NCBI GenBank assembly: GCA_015487905.1
Contig: WFOX01000042.1
Location: forward strand, 1 to 24,731
Reading direction: 5' to 3'
Source: Mariprofundales bacterium
GTDB lineage: Bacteria > Pseudomonadota > Zetaproteobacteria > Mariprofundales > S012-25
DNA: 24,731 nt
The notes beneath the pieces were generated by a model. That model was not told the origin of the DNA. It was given only the letters and a program-made list of their open reading frames with translations, and ran no database searches. Position numbers and translations under genes: made by a program. Position 1 is the stretch's first letter, and each line of letters begins with the position of its first letter. Below, piece by piece: positions 1-8,142 of the stretch.

Positions 1-3
1 AAT

Positions 4-1011
4 ATGCCAAGGATTCCGCTTGCGCCGTTGCGCATCGGCGATGTGGTGATCCGCCCGCCTCTTGTGCTTGCGCCGATGGCGGGGATTACGGACATGCCGT
101 TTCGGCGCATCTGCAAGCGCATGGGTGCGGGGCTTGTGGTCACCGAAATGGTCGCCTCGCGCGCCGTGCATGCAGGGCATGAGCGCACCAAGCGCATCGC
201 CGAGTTTGGCGAGGACGAGCGGCCCATCAGCATTCAGATCGCAGGCTCGGAGCCTGATTTCGTCGCCGAGGCCGCGCGCTGGGCCGAGGCGCGTGGGGCG
301 GATCTCATTGACATCAACATGGGTTGCCCCGTGAAGAAGATCTGCAACCAGATGGCCGGCTCGGCGCTGCTCAAGGACGAGCGCCGCGTGGCGGCGATTT
401 TGCGCGCGGTCGTGAGGGCCGTGTCGCGGCCCGTGACGCTCAAGATTCGCACGGGCTGGGATGAGCGCAGCAAGAATGTGGAGCGCATCGCGCGCATTGC
501 CGAGGAGGAAGGCATTGCGATGCTCACCGTGCATGGGCGCACGCGCGCGCAAATGTTCCGCGGCCAAGCGAACTGGGAGGACATCGGGCGCGCCAAGGCC
601 GCTGTCTCCATCCCCGTGATCGGCAACGGCGATGTCGTGGATGCCCAAAGCGCCTTGCGTCTCTTGGAGGTTTCAGGCTGCGACGGTGTGATGATCGGCC
701 GCGCCGCGCAGGGCAATCCCTGGATCTTCCGCGAGGTCGCCGCGGCCTTGCAGGGAAGGCCCGTTCCGGCGCCGCCGACACGCGAGGAGCGTTTTGCCGT
801 CGTGCGCGAACACCTTTTGGGGCTTGTGGAGCTGCATGGGGAGAAGCGCGCGGTGTTGCTCGCGCGCAAGCATGTGCCCTGGTATGCGAAGGGCTTGCCG
901 GGAGCCTCGGCGTTTCGCGCGGCGTTTCAGCGCCTTGGGCGTCTGGAGGAGCAACTTGCCGCCATAGAAGCCTTCTTTTTGGAAGGGCGCGCGCTTGCGC
1001 GTGCCGCTTGA
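4..1011 (+). CDS. dusB: tRNA-dihydrouridine synthase B
   Basis: An FMN enzyme that reduces specific uridines in the tRNA D-loop to dihydrouridine, using NADPH, in the cytoplasm. The 335-residue protein has the usual Dus layout: an N-terminal TIM barrel opening with PMAGITDMPFRR (about 24-35), the catalytic-cysteine segment NMGCPVKKICNQ (Cys108), KIRTGWD, the histidine segment TVHGRTRAQMFRG, and phosphate-binding segments IPVIGNGDV and GVMIGRAAQGNPW, followed by a helical C-terminal domain. Length fits the family. The ATG lies three bases from the window edge, so an upstream start cannot be excluded, but the N-terminus matches a normal DusB beginning. It overlaps the start of the histidine kinase gene by about 17 bases, which suggests one transcript with ntrBC. 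Confidence 0.95.
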   Translation: MPRIPLAPLRIGDVVIRPPLVLAPMAGITDMPFRRICKRMGAGLVVTEMVASRAVHAGHERTKRIAEFGEDERPISIQIAGSEPDFVAEAARWAEARGADLIDINMGCPVKKICNQMAGSALLKDERRVAAILRAVVRAVSRPVTLKIRTGWDERSKNVERIARIAEEEGIAMLTVHGRTRAQMFRGQANWEDIGRAKAAVSIPVIGNGDVVDAQSALRLLEVSGCDGVMIGRAAQGNPWIFREVAAALQGRPVPAPPTREERFAVVREHLLGLVELHGEKRAVLLARKHVPWYAKGLPGASAFRAAFQRLGRLEEQLAAIEAFFLEGRALARAA

Positions 1012-2005
1012 GGCCTTGCCGCTGCCCGCATTGAGCCTTTCTCCTTCCTTGCGCGTGCTTGCGGCCAATCAGCTTGCGTTGGAAACACTGGGGGTGAGCC
1101 TGCGCGAGCTTGCGCGCGCGCCGCTTGCGCGCTTTTTTGCGCCCGAGGCGGAGCTTGCGCGCCTGATTTCCCATGCGCAGCAGGTGCCTGCACGATCCTG
1201 CGCGATCCTGGTGGCGGGCCGGCCGGCAAGCGTGTGGCTTGCGCCTGAGCAAGAGGCGCGTTTGCTTTTGTTTGCGCTAGACGACGCCAAGGCCGAAATA
1301 GAAGAACTTGCCCAGAGACGAGAAAAGGCTGAGCTGATCGCCCGGCTCGTGATGGAGCTTGCGCATGAGGTGCGCAACCCGCTTGCGGGCCTGCGCGCAG
1401 CCGCCCAATGGCTTTCCGAGCGGCTGCCTGATGAGCCCGAGATGCAAGAGGCCGCCCAGATCGTATTGGAACAAGCGTCCCGCATTGAAGCGCGCATCGC
1501 GACATTGCTCGCGCTGGGGCCACGCGACAAGCTGCCGCAAACACGCGTGAACCTGCATGAACTCATTGACGAAGTGAGCATCGGCGCGCCTTCCCATGTG
1601 CGCGTGTTTCGCAACTTTGATCCGGGGTTGCCTGAGCTCGTTGCCTGCCGCCCGCGGCTTGCGCAGGCGCTGGAAAACCTTTGGCGCAATGCATTGGAGG
1701 CGAATCCAAGCTGGATTGAGTGGCGCACCTCGGCCCGGCCGCTTGCGCCGATGCCGGGCATCGGCCGCCCGGTCGTGGAGGTGCGCATCACCAACGACGG
1801 CGCGCCCGTGCCGCCGGAGGTGGCGGCGCGCGCGTTTGAGCCTTATGTGAGCGGCAAGCGCACGGGAAGCGGCCTGGGGCTGGCCATCGTGGAGCAGGTC
1901 ATGCGCGAGCATGGCGGGCGCGCGCGTTTGATCGCCGAGCCCGGGCGCACGAGCGTGGTGCTGCATTTGCCGTTGCGCACAGAGGTCAAATCATGCGCGT
2001 CTTGA
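995..2005 (+). CDS. glnL: Nitrogen-regulation sensor histidine kinase NtrB
   Basis: A cytoplasmic histidine kinase that phosphorylates or dephosphorylates NtrC according to nitrogen status, normally under PII control. The 336 residues show an N-terminal PAS-like segment (about 10-105), then the H-box MELAHEVRNPLAG with the phospho-acceptor His124, the N-box LENLWRNALEAN, and the ATP-binding G boxes ITNDGAPVPP and GSGLGLAIVEQ. There are no membrane segments, and the length is close to E. coli NtrB (about 350). The start used is TTG at 995; a GTG at 1001 in the same frame is an equally possible start and would shorten the protein by two residues. The 3' end overlaps ntrC by 13 bases. The adjacent NtrC supports NtrB over other PAS kinases. 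Confidence 0.9.
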   Translation: MRVPLEALPLPALSLSPSLRVLAANQLALETLGVSLRELARAPLARFFAPEAELARLISHAQQVPARSCAILVAGRPASVWLAPEQEARLLLFALDDAKAEIEELAQRREKAELIARLVMELAHEVRNPLAGLRAAAQWLSERLPDEPEMQEAAQIVLEQASRIEARIATLLALGPRDKLPQTRVNLHELIDEVSIGAPSHVRVFRNFDPGLPELVACRPRLAQALENLWRNALEANPSWIEWRTSARPLAPMPGIGRPVVEVRITNDGAPVPPEVAARAFEPYVSGKRTGSGLGLAIVEQVMREHGGRARLIAEPGRTSVVLHLPLRTEVKSCAS

Positions 2006-3384
2006 TCGTGGACGACGATCCTGCGGTGCGCTGGGCGCTTGCGCGCGCCGCACGCGATGTGGGCTGGCAGGTGCTGCAAGCCGCAAGCCTGGCCGAGGCC
2101 GATGCGCACCTGCATGCGGCCGATTGCGTGTTTTTGGATGTGTTTTTGCCGGACGGCGACGGCCTTGCGTGGCTTGCGCAAAGGCGTCCGCAAGCGCCCG
2201 TCGTAGTGCTCACGGCCAAGGGGAGCTTTGAGGCGGCGGCCGAGGCCTTTCAACAAGGCGCAATGGAGTATCTTCCCAAGCCCTTTGATTTGGACGAGGT
2301 GCGCAGGCTGTTGCTGCGTTTGCAGCCTGCGGCCGCGGAGCCTGTCCCTTCCGAGCCTGCTGCAAAAGAAGGCCTCATTCTCGGCAAAAGCCCCGCCATG
2401 CAAGCGCTCTATCGCATCTTGGGCCGCGCGGCGGCAAGCGATCTCACCGTGCTGATCCGCGGTGAATCCGGCGCGGGCAAGGAGGTCATCGCCCGCGCGT
2501 TGCACGCAAAAAGCCAGCGCAAGGACAAGCCCTTTGTCGCCGTGAATATGGCTGCGATTCCGGCCGAGCTTGCCGAAGCGGAGCTGTTTGGACACGAAAA
2601 GGGCGCATTTACGGGAGCTGTGCGCGCACGCGCGGGCTACTTTGAGCAAGCAGACGGCGGCACCTTGTTCCTGGACGAGGTGGGCGATGCGCCGCCGGCT
2701 GTGCAGACCAAGCTGCTGCGCGTGCTGGAAGAGGGGATGGTGCAACGCTTGGGCGGGGGGATTCCCAAGCGCGTGAATGTGCGCTTGATCGCGGCCACCC
2801 ATCAAGACCTGGAAGCCAAGGTGCATCGCGGTGAGTTCCGCGAAGACCTCTACTATCGGCTCAATGTGATTCCGATCCATGTGCCGCCTTTGCGCGAGCG
2901 CCGCGAAGACATTCCGATGCTTGCCGAGCATCTGCTCACTGAGGCGGCGCGCGAGCTTGGGAAAGAGCCGCCTGTGTTGGATGCAAGCGCCGTGGAGCTG
3001 CTGATGCAGCACGATTGGCCCGGCAATGTGCGCGAGCTCAAAAATGTCATGCGGCGCCTTGCCGTGCTCGCACCAGGGCCCATCGTCACGATGACCGATG
3101 TCGCGCTTGCGCTCGGCCCCGAAGCCAACCGACATCATCGCGAATCCTTGGCCGAAGCCGTGGCCCGCTGGACGCGCCAATACCTTACGCAGCACGGACA
3201 TGCGCGCCCGCGCGATGTGTATCAGCGGATTTTGGAGCAGGTGGAGCCGGCCGTGCTCGGCGCGGTGCTGGAGCAAACAGGCGGCAATCAGTTGCGCGCA
3301 GCCGAGGTGCTGGGCCTCAACCGCAATACGGTGCGCAAGCTCCTGCGCAAATACGGGCTGGATCCCAAGGAGTTCCGGCGCTAA
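1993..3384 (+). CDS. glnG: Nitrogen-regulation response regulator NtrC (sigma-54 activator)
   Basis: A sigma-54 enhancer-binding protein phosphorylated by NtrB; it activates genes for nitrogen assimilation. Its 463 residues form three domains. The receiver domain (1 to about 115) has the acidic pocket VDDDP, phospho-acceptor Asp49 in FLDVFLPDG, and KPF. The AAA+ domain (about 130-365) has Walker A GESGAGKE, the sigma-54 contact loop GAFTGA, Walker B GGTLFLDEVGD and an arginine-finger region. The C-terminal Fis-type helix-turn-helix includes GGNQLRAAEVLGLNRNTVRK. An intact GAFTGA motif argues for true sigma-54 dependence. The length matches E. coli NtrC (469). Its TAA stop shares four bases (CTAA, 3381-3384) with the stop of the convergent kinase gene. 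Confidence 0.95.
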   Translation: MRVLIVDDDPAVRWALARAARDVGWQVLQAASLAEADAHLHAADCVFLDVFLPDGDGLAWLAQRRPQAPVVVLTAKGSFEAAAEAFQQGAMEYLPKPFDLDEVRRLLLRLQPAAAEPVPSEPAAKEGLILGKSPAMQALYRILGRAAASDLTVLIRGESGAGKEVIARALHAKSQRKDKPFVAVNMAAIPAELAEAELFGHEKGAFTGAVRARAGYFEQADGGTLFLDEVGDAPPAVQTKLLRVLEEGMVQRLGGGIPKRVNVRLIAATHQDLEAKVHRGEFREDLYYRLNVIPIHVPPLRERREDIPMLAEHLLTEAARELGKEPPVLDASAVELLMQHDWPGNVRELKNVMRRLAVLAPGPIVTMTDVALALGPEANRHHRESLAEAVARWTRQYLTQHGHARPRDVYQRILEQVEPAVLGAVLEQTGGNQLRAAEVLGLNRNTVRKLLRKYGLDPKEFRR

Positions 3385-4274
3385 CCGATCTCTGCGAGCA
3401 ACCGCTGCATCATGCGCTCGGCTTGGGCCGCGTATCCGCCGCCGAAGAGGTTGGCGTGGTTGAGCACATGGTAAAGGTTGTAAAGCTCCCGCCGCACGCG
3501 ATAACCCGCATCCAGCGGCGCATGCGCGCGATAGGCATCGTAAAAGCGCGAGGAAAACCCGCCAAAAAGCTCGGTCATCGCCAGATCCGCTTCGCGATCG
3601 CCGTAATAGGCGGCGGGATCAAAGATCACAGGCATATCCCCAACCGCAGCGGCATTGCCGCCCCAAAGATCGCCGTGCAGCAGTGAAGGCGCGGGCCGAT
3701 AGCCGGTGAACAAAGCGGGCAAGCGCTCAAGCAAACGCGCGCCAAGCTCAGAAAGCCGCGCGCCAAATCCGTTGCGCTCGGCAAGTTGCAGTTGAAACCC
3801 CAGCCTTCGTGTGCGCCAGAACTCCACCCAATCGGGGCAAAACCCATTGGGCTGCGGGGTTGCGCCGATGAAGTTGTCGGCGAAAAAGCCGAAGTGCGTG
3901 TGCGTATGCGTGTGCAAGGCGGCAAGCTGCTCGCCCAGCGCTTCTTCGGCGCGCGCGGAAAGCGGGCCAAGATCCATCCATTCGGCGATCAACCAAGCCC
4001 GCTGCGCATCCGCGCCTACTGCGACCACGCGCGGCACGCGCACGGTGTTCGTGTGCGCAAGCGCTTCAAGCCCCGCGCGCTCGGCTTCAAACATCGCAAG
4101 CGCATGGGCCTTGTTCGTCTTCACGAACCAACGCCGCCCGCGCGCATCCTCGGCGCGCCAAGCGCGATGGATGCAACCGCCGCCTATGGGTTGCAGCGAA
4201 ACGAGGCGAAGCTCAGGTTCTGCAAGGGACTCCTGAAGCGAATAAGCAACGGCTGTGGCAAGCGCGTGATTCAA
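3381..4274 (-). CDS. Fructosamine kinase family protein
   Basis: Member of the fructosamine/ketosamine-3-kinase family (E. coli YniA type), related to aminoglycoside phosphotransferases; family members phosphorylate sugar-protein adducts as a deglycation repair step. In the 297-residue product I see the ATP-binding lysine in WFVKTN (Lys52), the family segment ADNFIGATPQ (about 132-141), the catalytic loop HGDLWGGN (Asp202) and the metal-binding VIFDPAAYYGDREAD (Asp219). The start used is TTG at 4272-4274, which overlaps the TGA of the upstream DUF2062 gene (TTGA); the open frame continues upstream, but there it overlaps that gene, and the chosen length matches the family (about 290). An unusual HTHTHTH run lies at 121-127. 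Substrate is inferred from family only. Confidence 0.85.
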   Translation of the reverse strand: MNHALATAVAYSLQESLAEPELRLVSLQPIGGGCIHRAWRAEDARGRRWFVKTNKAHALAMFEAERAGLEALAHTNTVRVPRVVAVGADAQRAWLIAEWMDLGPLSARAEEALGEQLAALHTHTHTHFGFFADNFIGATPQPNGFCPDWVEFWRTRRLGFQLQLAERNGFGARLSELGARLLERLPALFTGYRPAPSLLHGDLWGGNAAAVGDMPVIFDPAAYYGDREADLAMTELFGGFSSRFYDAYRAHAPLDAGYRVRRELYNLYHVLNHANLFGGGYAAQAERMMQRLLAEIG

Positions 4275-4783
4275 CGCGCAAGCGCATGGGCATAGCGCCT
4301 GCGCCAACGACGCCAGATGCGCACGCGCCAGATCGCCTCCACGGCCACATAGCCTGCAAGCGCCGCCACAAGCCCCGTGATGAGGCAGCCCGCGAGAAAC
4401 GGCCCCACGGCCTCCCCTGCGAGATGCAACACGCTTTGCAGGCTCCAATCCGCAGGCGCATGCAGCTCATAGCCGAGCAAGGAAGCGCCCACGCGGAAAG
4501 CGAGGTAGAAAAGCGGCGGGATCGTGATGGGGTTTGTAAGCCACACGGCGGCCACGGATACAGGAAGATTGCTGTTGGACCAAGCCGCACCGATCGCTGC
4601 AAGCAGCATCTGGCAGGGAAGCGGAATGAAGGCGACGAACAAACCGATGGCAAGACCCTTGGCGATTGCGCGGCGGTTGTAGCGCCAAAGCCCGGGCCGA
4701 TGCACACGCGTGCCCAGCCGCGCAAGCCACTTTTGCTTGCGGATGCGCTCCTCGCCGATCCAGCGTCGCATCCTGCTTCGCAT
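4271..4783 (-). CDS. DUF2062 integral membrane protein
   Basis: A small membrane protein of the DUF2062 family, whose role is not established. The 170-residue product has the family hallmarks: a basic N-terminal segment with RPGLWRYNRRAIAKG, then GLFVAFIPLPCQMLLAA (about 47-63), the VWLTNPIT segment, and hydrophobic stretches near 46-68, 78-102 and 130-152 with a basic tail. The first ATG (4781-4783) is used; a second in-frame ATG at 4769-4771 would remove four residues, and I see no strong ribosome-binding site for either. It is translationally coupled to the downstream fructosamine-kinase-like gene through a TTGA overlap. It is divergent from the small gene at 4883, with about 100 bases between them. 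Confidence 0.85.
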   Translation of the reverse strand: MRSRMRRWIGEERIRKQKWLARLGTRVHRPGLWRYNRRAIAKGLAIGLFVAFIPLPCQMLLAAIGAAWSNSNLPVSVAAVWLTNPITIPPLFYLAFRVGASLLGYELHAPADWSLQSVLHLAGEAVGPFLAGCLITGLVAALAGYVAVEAIWRVRIWRRWRRRYAHALAR

Positions 4784-4882
4784 CGGCCCGCCATTTTGGC
4801 GCGTGAGGACCCGGCCTGCAACCCCTTTCCGTGATGCCGATCACGCTTGCGCGGCCAACAAGCGCAGCTCATCATTGATTCC

Positions 4883-5059
4883 ATGGGGATCTGGCCGAAG
4901 GGCGAGGGTTTGCGCAAGGCGCTGCGCTGGCTTGCAGAGGAGCGCAAGCACTCGCTTGCCAGCGTGGAAGAGGCCGCGCGCCGCTTCAATCTCTCGCCCA
5001 TAGAAGAGGATTTCCTCATCCGCTGGCTCGTGAAACGACGCACGCGCAAACACGGCTGA
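4883..5059 (+). CDS. Small conserved-looking hypothetical protein (58 aa)
   Basis: A short soluble protein of unknown function. The segment LRKALRWLAEERKH followed by VEEAARRFNLSPIEEDFLIRW looks like two amphipathic helices, then a basic end KRRTRKHG. It resembles small uncharacterised gammaproteobacterial proteins in which a predicted helical pair precedes a 'rFdLsP-eeefLlr' segment; this is recognition from memory, not a search. I chose ATG 4883. A TTG at 4847 would add 12 residues with no better ribosome-binding site. A similar-sized antisense frame (4841-5053) is less convincing because it does not show this pattern. It lies just upstream of the yfgM-bamB-der run and may share its transcript. 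Confidence 0.55.
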   Translation: MGIWPKGEGLRKALRWLAEERKHSLASVEEAARRFNLSPIEEDFLIRWLVKRRTRKHG

Positions 5060-5117
5060 AGCGCGCGCGCAAACGGGCTAGCTTTGCCGCCACTTTTTCA
5101 ACAAGGGGCATAGGGCC

Positions 5118-5735
5118 GTGGAAAAACAACCGCCGAGGGACATGGAGCTGGAAGAGGTCGTCCAAGCCGCACGCCGCGAGGCCTGGCTGGCCTGGGTGCA
5201 GGCGCATCGGCAGCAAATCGCCGCAGGCGCGCTCGTGCTCGTGCTTGCGCTTGCAGGTGTGGGGCTTTGGCTGGAGCGCCTGCACACCTTGCGCGAGGCG
5301 GCGGCGTTGCTCTATCAGCAGGCGCTCAACGCCCAAGGGGACAAGCAAACCAAGCTCTTGCACGAGCTGGCGACGAAGTATGCGGACACAAGCTATGCCG
5401 CGATGGCCGAGCTCATCCTCGCGGCCCGAGAGCCAAACGAGGCGGAAGTGCATCTTGCGCGCGTGCTTGCGCATCCGCGTGCCGAGCCCGAATGGCGCTG
5501 GCAGGCGCGACTGGATCTTGTGCGCCTTGCGCTTGCCAAGGGCGACAAAGAAAAGGCCCGCGCGCTGTTGCAAGAACCGGTAGGTGAGGATTACATGGAG
5601 CTTTACGCCTTTTTGCGCGCGCAGCTTGCCACAGGAAATGAGCGCCGCAGTTGGCTGAAAAAGGCCAAGGCCGCCCCCAGCCACGATGCCGCGCTGCGGC
5701 GCCGCATTGACGCGCTGTTGCGCGAAGGCTCCTAG
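5118..5735 (+). CDS. YfgM-like TPR membrane protein
   Basis: YfgM-type proteins are single-pass inner-membrane proteins with a periplasmic TPR domain; E. coli YfgM associates with SecYEG and PpiD and helps hand over secreted proteins. The 205-residue product has a cytoplasmic start containing MELEEVVQAARREAWLAW, a membrane anchor at about 34-51, and a helical, alanine/leucine-rich remainder consistent with TPR-like repeats (for example YADTSYAAMAELILAA and ARALLQEPVGEDYMELYAF). The start is GTG at 5118, with an AGGG-containing stretch upstream. Position immediately before bamB and der is the classical order and is the main support for the name. Its 3' end overlaps the likely bamB start by up to 50 bases. 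Confidence 0.85.
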   Translation: MEKQPPRDMELEEVVQAARREAWLAWVQAHRQQIAAGALVLVLALAGVGLWLERLHTLREAAALLYQQALNAQGDKQTKLLHELATKYADTSYAAMAELILAAREPNEAEVHLARVLAHPRAEPEWRWQARLDLVRLALAKGDKEKARALLQEPVGEDYMELYAFLRAQLATGNERRSWLKKAKAAPSHDAALRRRIDALLREGS

Positions 5736-6816
5736 CGCGACCGCCTTGCGCGCGTTTTTGTGGGCCCTTTTGCTGGCCGGCTGCGCCGCTTGGCGTCCGC
5801 AAGGGGCCGCACTTGTCTGGCGCGTGCCTGCGGATGCGCCGCAGCCGGCAGGCCTGGGCGCCGTGGCTGCTCCCGCCGTGCACGAAAAGACCGTGCTCGT
5901 CGGCGGTCAAGACGGGTTTTTGCATTGGATTCGTTTGACGGATGGGCATGAGTTTCGCCGCAAGGCCCTACGCGGGCCGGTGGAGGTCGGCCCCGTTTAT
6001 GCAGACGGGCTTTGGATCGTGGCCGATGAGGCGGGAGAGGTGCTTGCGCTGGATACCCATGCCCATGTGCGATGGCGCGTGCAGGAGCGCGCGCCGGTGG
6101 TGGCCTTGCGCTGCGCCGGAAGACGCTGCGTGCTCGTGACTGCCGACGGACGCGTGCGCGCGTTGGACACCCAAGGCCGCACGCAATGGATCTGGGCCGA
6201 TCCAAAAGGCGCGGGCCTGATGGAGCGCGTGCTCGCGCCGCCGCAATGGGCGCAAGACCATTGGCTTGTGGCGCTTCCCAGCGGCGATCTTGCGGCGCTG
6301 CGCGCGGATGAGGGCACGCTGCTTTGGCGTGTGCAAGCCGCGGACAATCGCGGTGTGGTGCGCATCTCCGAACTCAAAGCGCTTGTGGGCGCATTTGCGC
6401 GGCTTGCCGACGATTGGGTGGTGCCGGTTGCGGGCGGCGAGCTTCTTTGGCTTGCGCCCGATGGCCGCATCGTGCGCAAGCGCGCGCTTGCCGCGCGCGC
6501 GAATGTGCTCGTGCAGCAGAAACAGGTTTGGGTGGGTGCGGAAGACGGTGCGCTTTACCTGCTGGATGCAGCAAGCGGCCGCACGCTTTGGAAACTGAAG
6601 CTGGATGAGGCTGCGCTTGTGGGGCTTGTGCCTGGTGCGGATTGCACTTGGGCTGTGAGCGCAACGGGACTTGTCGCGTGCGTGGATGAGGAGGGCCATG
6701 TGCGTGCGCGCGTGCGGCTTCCTGAGCCTGTGGCCGCACCACCCGTGGCCGATGGGCAGGGCGGCGTGCTCGTGTTGGATCGCACCGGAGGTCTTGCGCG
6801 GATCACGCAACGATGA
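5686..6816 (+). CDS. bamB: Outer membrane assembly lipoprotein BamB
   Basis: Lipoprotein subunit of the BAM complex that supports insertion of beta-barrel proteins into the outer membrane. Repeated PQQ/WD-like blade motifs are visible, each with a small residue-Trp/Leu pattern: FLHWIRLTDG, VLALDTHAHVRWRV, VRALDTQGRTQWIW, LAALRADEGTLLWRV and LYLLDAASGRTLWKL, as expected of the eight-bladed propeller. The lipobox LLLAGC follows a hydrophobic signal. The start is uncertain: ATG 5686 puts 32 residues before the lipid-anchored cysteine, TTG 5707 puts 25, and TTG 5746 only 12. The longest is listed, and 5707 gives a typical signal length. The stop overlaps the der start codon (ATGA), so the two are coupled. 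Confidence 0.92.
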   Translation: MPRCGAALTRCCAKAPSATALRAFLWALLLAGCAAWRPQGAALVWRVPADAPQPAGLGAVAAPAVHEKTVLVGGQDGFLHWIRLTDGHEFRRKALRGPVEVGPVYADGLWIVADEAGEVLALDTHAHVRWRVQERAPVVALRCAGRRCVLVTADGRVRALDTQGRTQWIWADPKGAGLMERVLAPPQWAQDHWLVALPSGDLAALRADEGTLLWRVQAADNRGVVRISELKALVGAFARLADDWVVPVAGGELLWLAPDGRIVRKRALAARANVLVQQKQVWVGAEDGALYLLDAASGRTLWKLKLDEAALVGLVPGADCTWAVSATGLVACVDEEGHVRARVRLPEPVAAPPVADGQGGVLVLDRTGGLARITQR

Positions 6817-8141
6817 GCGCGCTTCCGCTCGTCGTGATTCTCGGGCGCCCGAATGTGGGCAAGTCCACGCTCTTCAACCGCCTCGTGGGGCGGCGCGAGG
6901 CGATCGTCGCCGATCGTCCCGGTGTCACTGTGGATCGGTTGGAGCGGGCGTGCGATCTCGGCGAAGGCGTGCAATGCCAACTCGTGGATACGGGTGGCAT
7001 CGGCGCCGGCGAACGGGAAGGGCTTGCCGCCTGGATTGAACGCGAAGCACAAGCTGCGCTTGCGCTCGCCGATCTCGTGCTGTTCGTCGTGGATGCTCAA
7101 GCGGGTCCTGTGCCTGCAGATGAAGAAATCGCCGCGCGCCTGCGCCGCGCGCAGGCCCCCGTGTTGCTCGTGGCCAACAAGGCCGAAAACCCTGCACTTG
7201 CGCATGCCTTTTACGCGCTTGGGCTTGGCGATCCCGTGCCGATCTCGGCGCTGCACGGCCACGGCATCGCTAAGCTGCGCGCCCGCATCCGTGCGCTTTT
7301 GCCCGCATCCACGCCACACGAACGCACGCAAGAGGAAGCGCCCGCGATTTGCGTGATCGGCCGCCCCAATGCGGGCAAATCCACGCTCATCAACGCCTGG
7401 TTGGGCGCGCCGCGCGTGGCCACAAGTCCCATGCCCGGCACGACCCGCGATGCGGTGGATGTGCGCATGGATTGGCAAGGCCGATCGCTCATCCTCGTGG
7501 ATACGGCCGGGCAGCGTCGCCGCGCACGCATCCGCGATGAAGTGGAATGGGCGGCGCATGTGCGCACCGAGCGGGCGCTTGCGCGCGCGGATGCGGCCGT
7601 GTTGCTCATAGACGCCGCCGACGAAGACGGTGCCGCTGTTCAGGATGTGCGCCTTGCGCGCATGGCTTGGGAGGCTGGATGCGCGCTCGTCGTGGCGCTG
7701 AGCAAGATAGATGCGGTGGACGAAGAGGCGCGCGCGCGGGCGCGCAGGCGCCTGATGTGGCGATTGCGCGCGTTTTCAGTGCCGTTTGCCGAGGTTTCCG
7801 CGAAAACGGGGACGGGGCTGCACGAGCTTTTGGCGCTTGCGCTTGCGCTTGCGGAGAAAAACCGCATGCGCGTGCCGACAGGCAGGCTCAACCGCTGGCT
7901 TGGGGAGGTGCAAAAGGCGCAGCCGCATCCTCCCATAGACGGCCGCCCCGTGCGCCTCAAATACGCCGTGCAAACGGATGTGCGGCCGCCCACATTCCGC
8001 GTCTTTGCCAATCGTCCCGCAGCCGTGCGCCCAAGCTATACGCGCCATCTCGTGCGCCGATTCCACGAAGCCTTTGACGCCGTGGGGGTGCCCGTGCGCT
8101 TCGTTTTCACGGCGACCGAAAATCCCTACACAGGAAGATAG
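6813..8141 (+). CDS. der: Ribosome biogenesis GTPase Der (EngA)
   Basis: Essential double-GTPase acting late in 50S subunit assembly. The 442 residues contain two G domains in tandem, the family hallmark. Domain 1 has GRPNVGKST (11-19), VDTGGIGAG and NKAE; domain 2 has GRPNAGKST (183-191), PGTTRDAVD, VDTAGQRRR and SKIDAV. A C-terminal KH-like domain follows (about 350-442), with FRVFANRP and RHLVRRFHEAF. In the first switch I the usual PGVTRDR reads PGVTVDR, so an arginine is replaced by valine. Length is normal for the shorter Der proteins. It starts in an ATGA overlap with bamB, and ratA follows one base after its stop. Confidence 0.97.
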   Translation: MSALPLVVILGRPNVGKSTLFNRLVGRREAIVADRPGVTVDRLERACDLGEGVQCQLVDTGGIGAGEREGLAAWIEREAQAALALADLVLFVVDAQAGPVPADEEIAARLRRAQAPVLLVANKAENPALAHAFYALGLGDPVPISALHGHGIAKLRARIRALLPASTPHERTQEEAPAICVIGRPNAGKSTLINAWLGAPRVATSPMPGTTRDAVDVRMDWQGRSLILVDTAGQRRRARIRDEVEWAAHVRTERALARADAAVLLIDAADEDGAAVQDVRLARMAWEAGCALVVALSKIDAVDEEARARARRRLMWRLRAFSVPFAEVSAKTGTGLHELLALALALAEKNRMRVPTGRLNRWLGEVQKAQPHPPIDGRPVRLKYAVQTDVRPPTFRVFANRPAAVRPSYTRHLVRRFHEAFDAVGVPVRFVFTATENPYTGR

Positions 8142-8142
8142 C

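Noticed and set aside
1843..3276. A 477-codon open frame antisense to ntrC
   Set aside because: ntrC carries all expected motifs on the + strand; the antisense product is rich in Arg and His and without a family pattern.
1..3384. Sigma-54 promoter (TGGCAC-N5-TTGCA) as an NtrC target near ntrBC
   Set aside because: I looked for the -24/-12 pattern and found no convincing match in the window.
3594..3601. HIP1 palindrome GCGATCGC, also at 23899-23906
   Set aside because: A few copies are seen, as expected in GC-rich sequence with frequent GATC; not dense like the GCTTGCGC word.
4789..4801. Short hairpin CGCCA-TTT-TGGCG upstream of the DUF2062 gene
   Set aside because: Only five base pairs and no T-run in a useful position; not a terminator or convincing operator.
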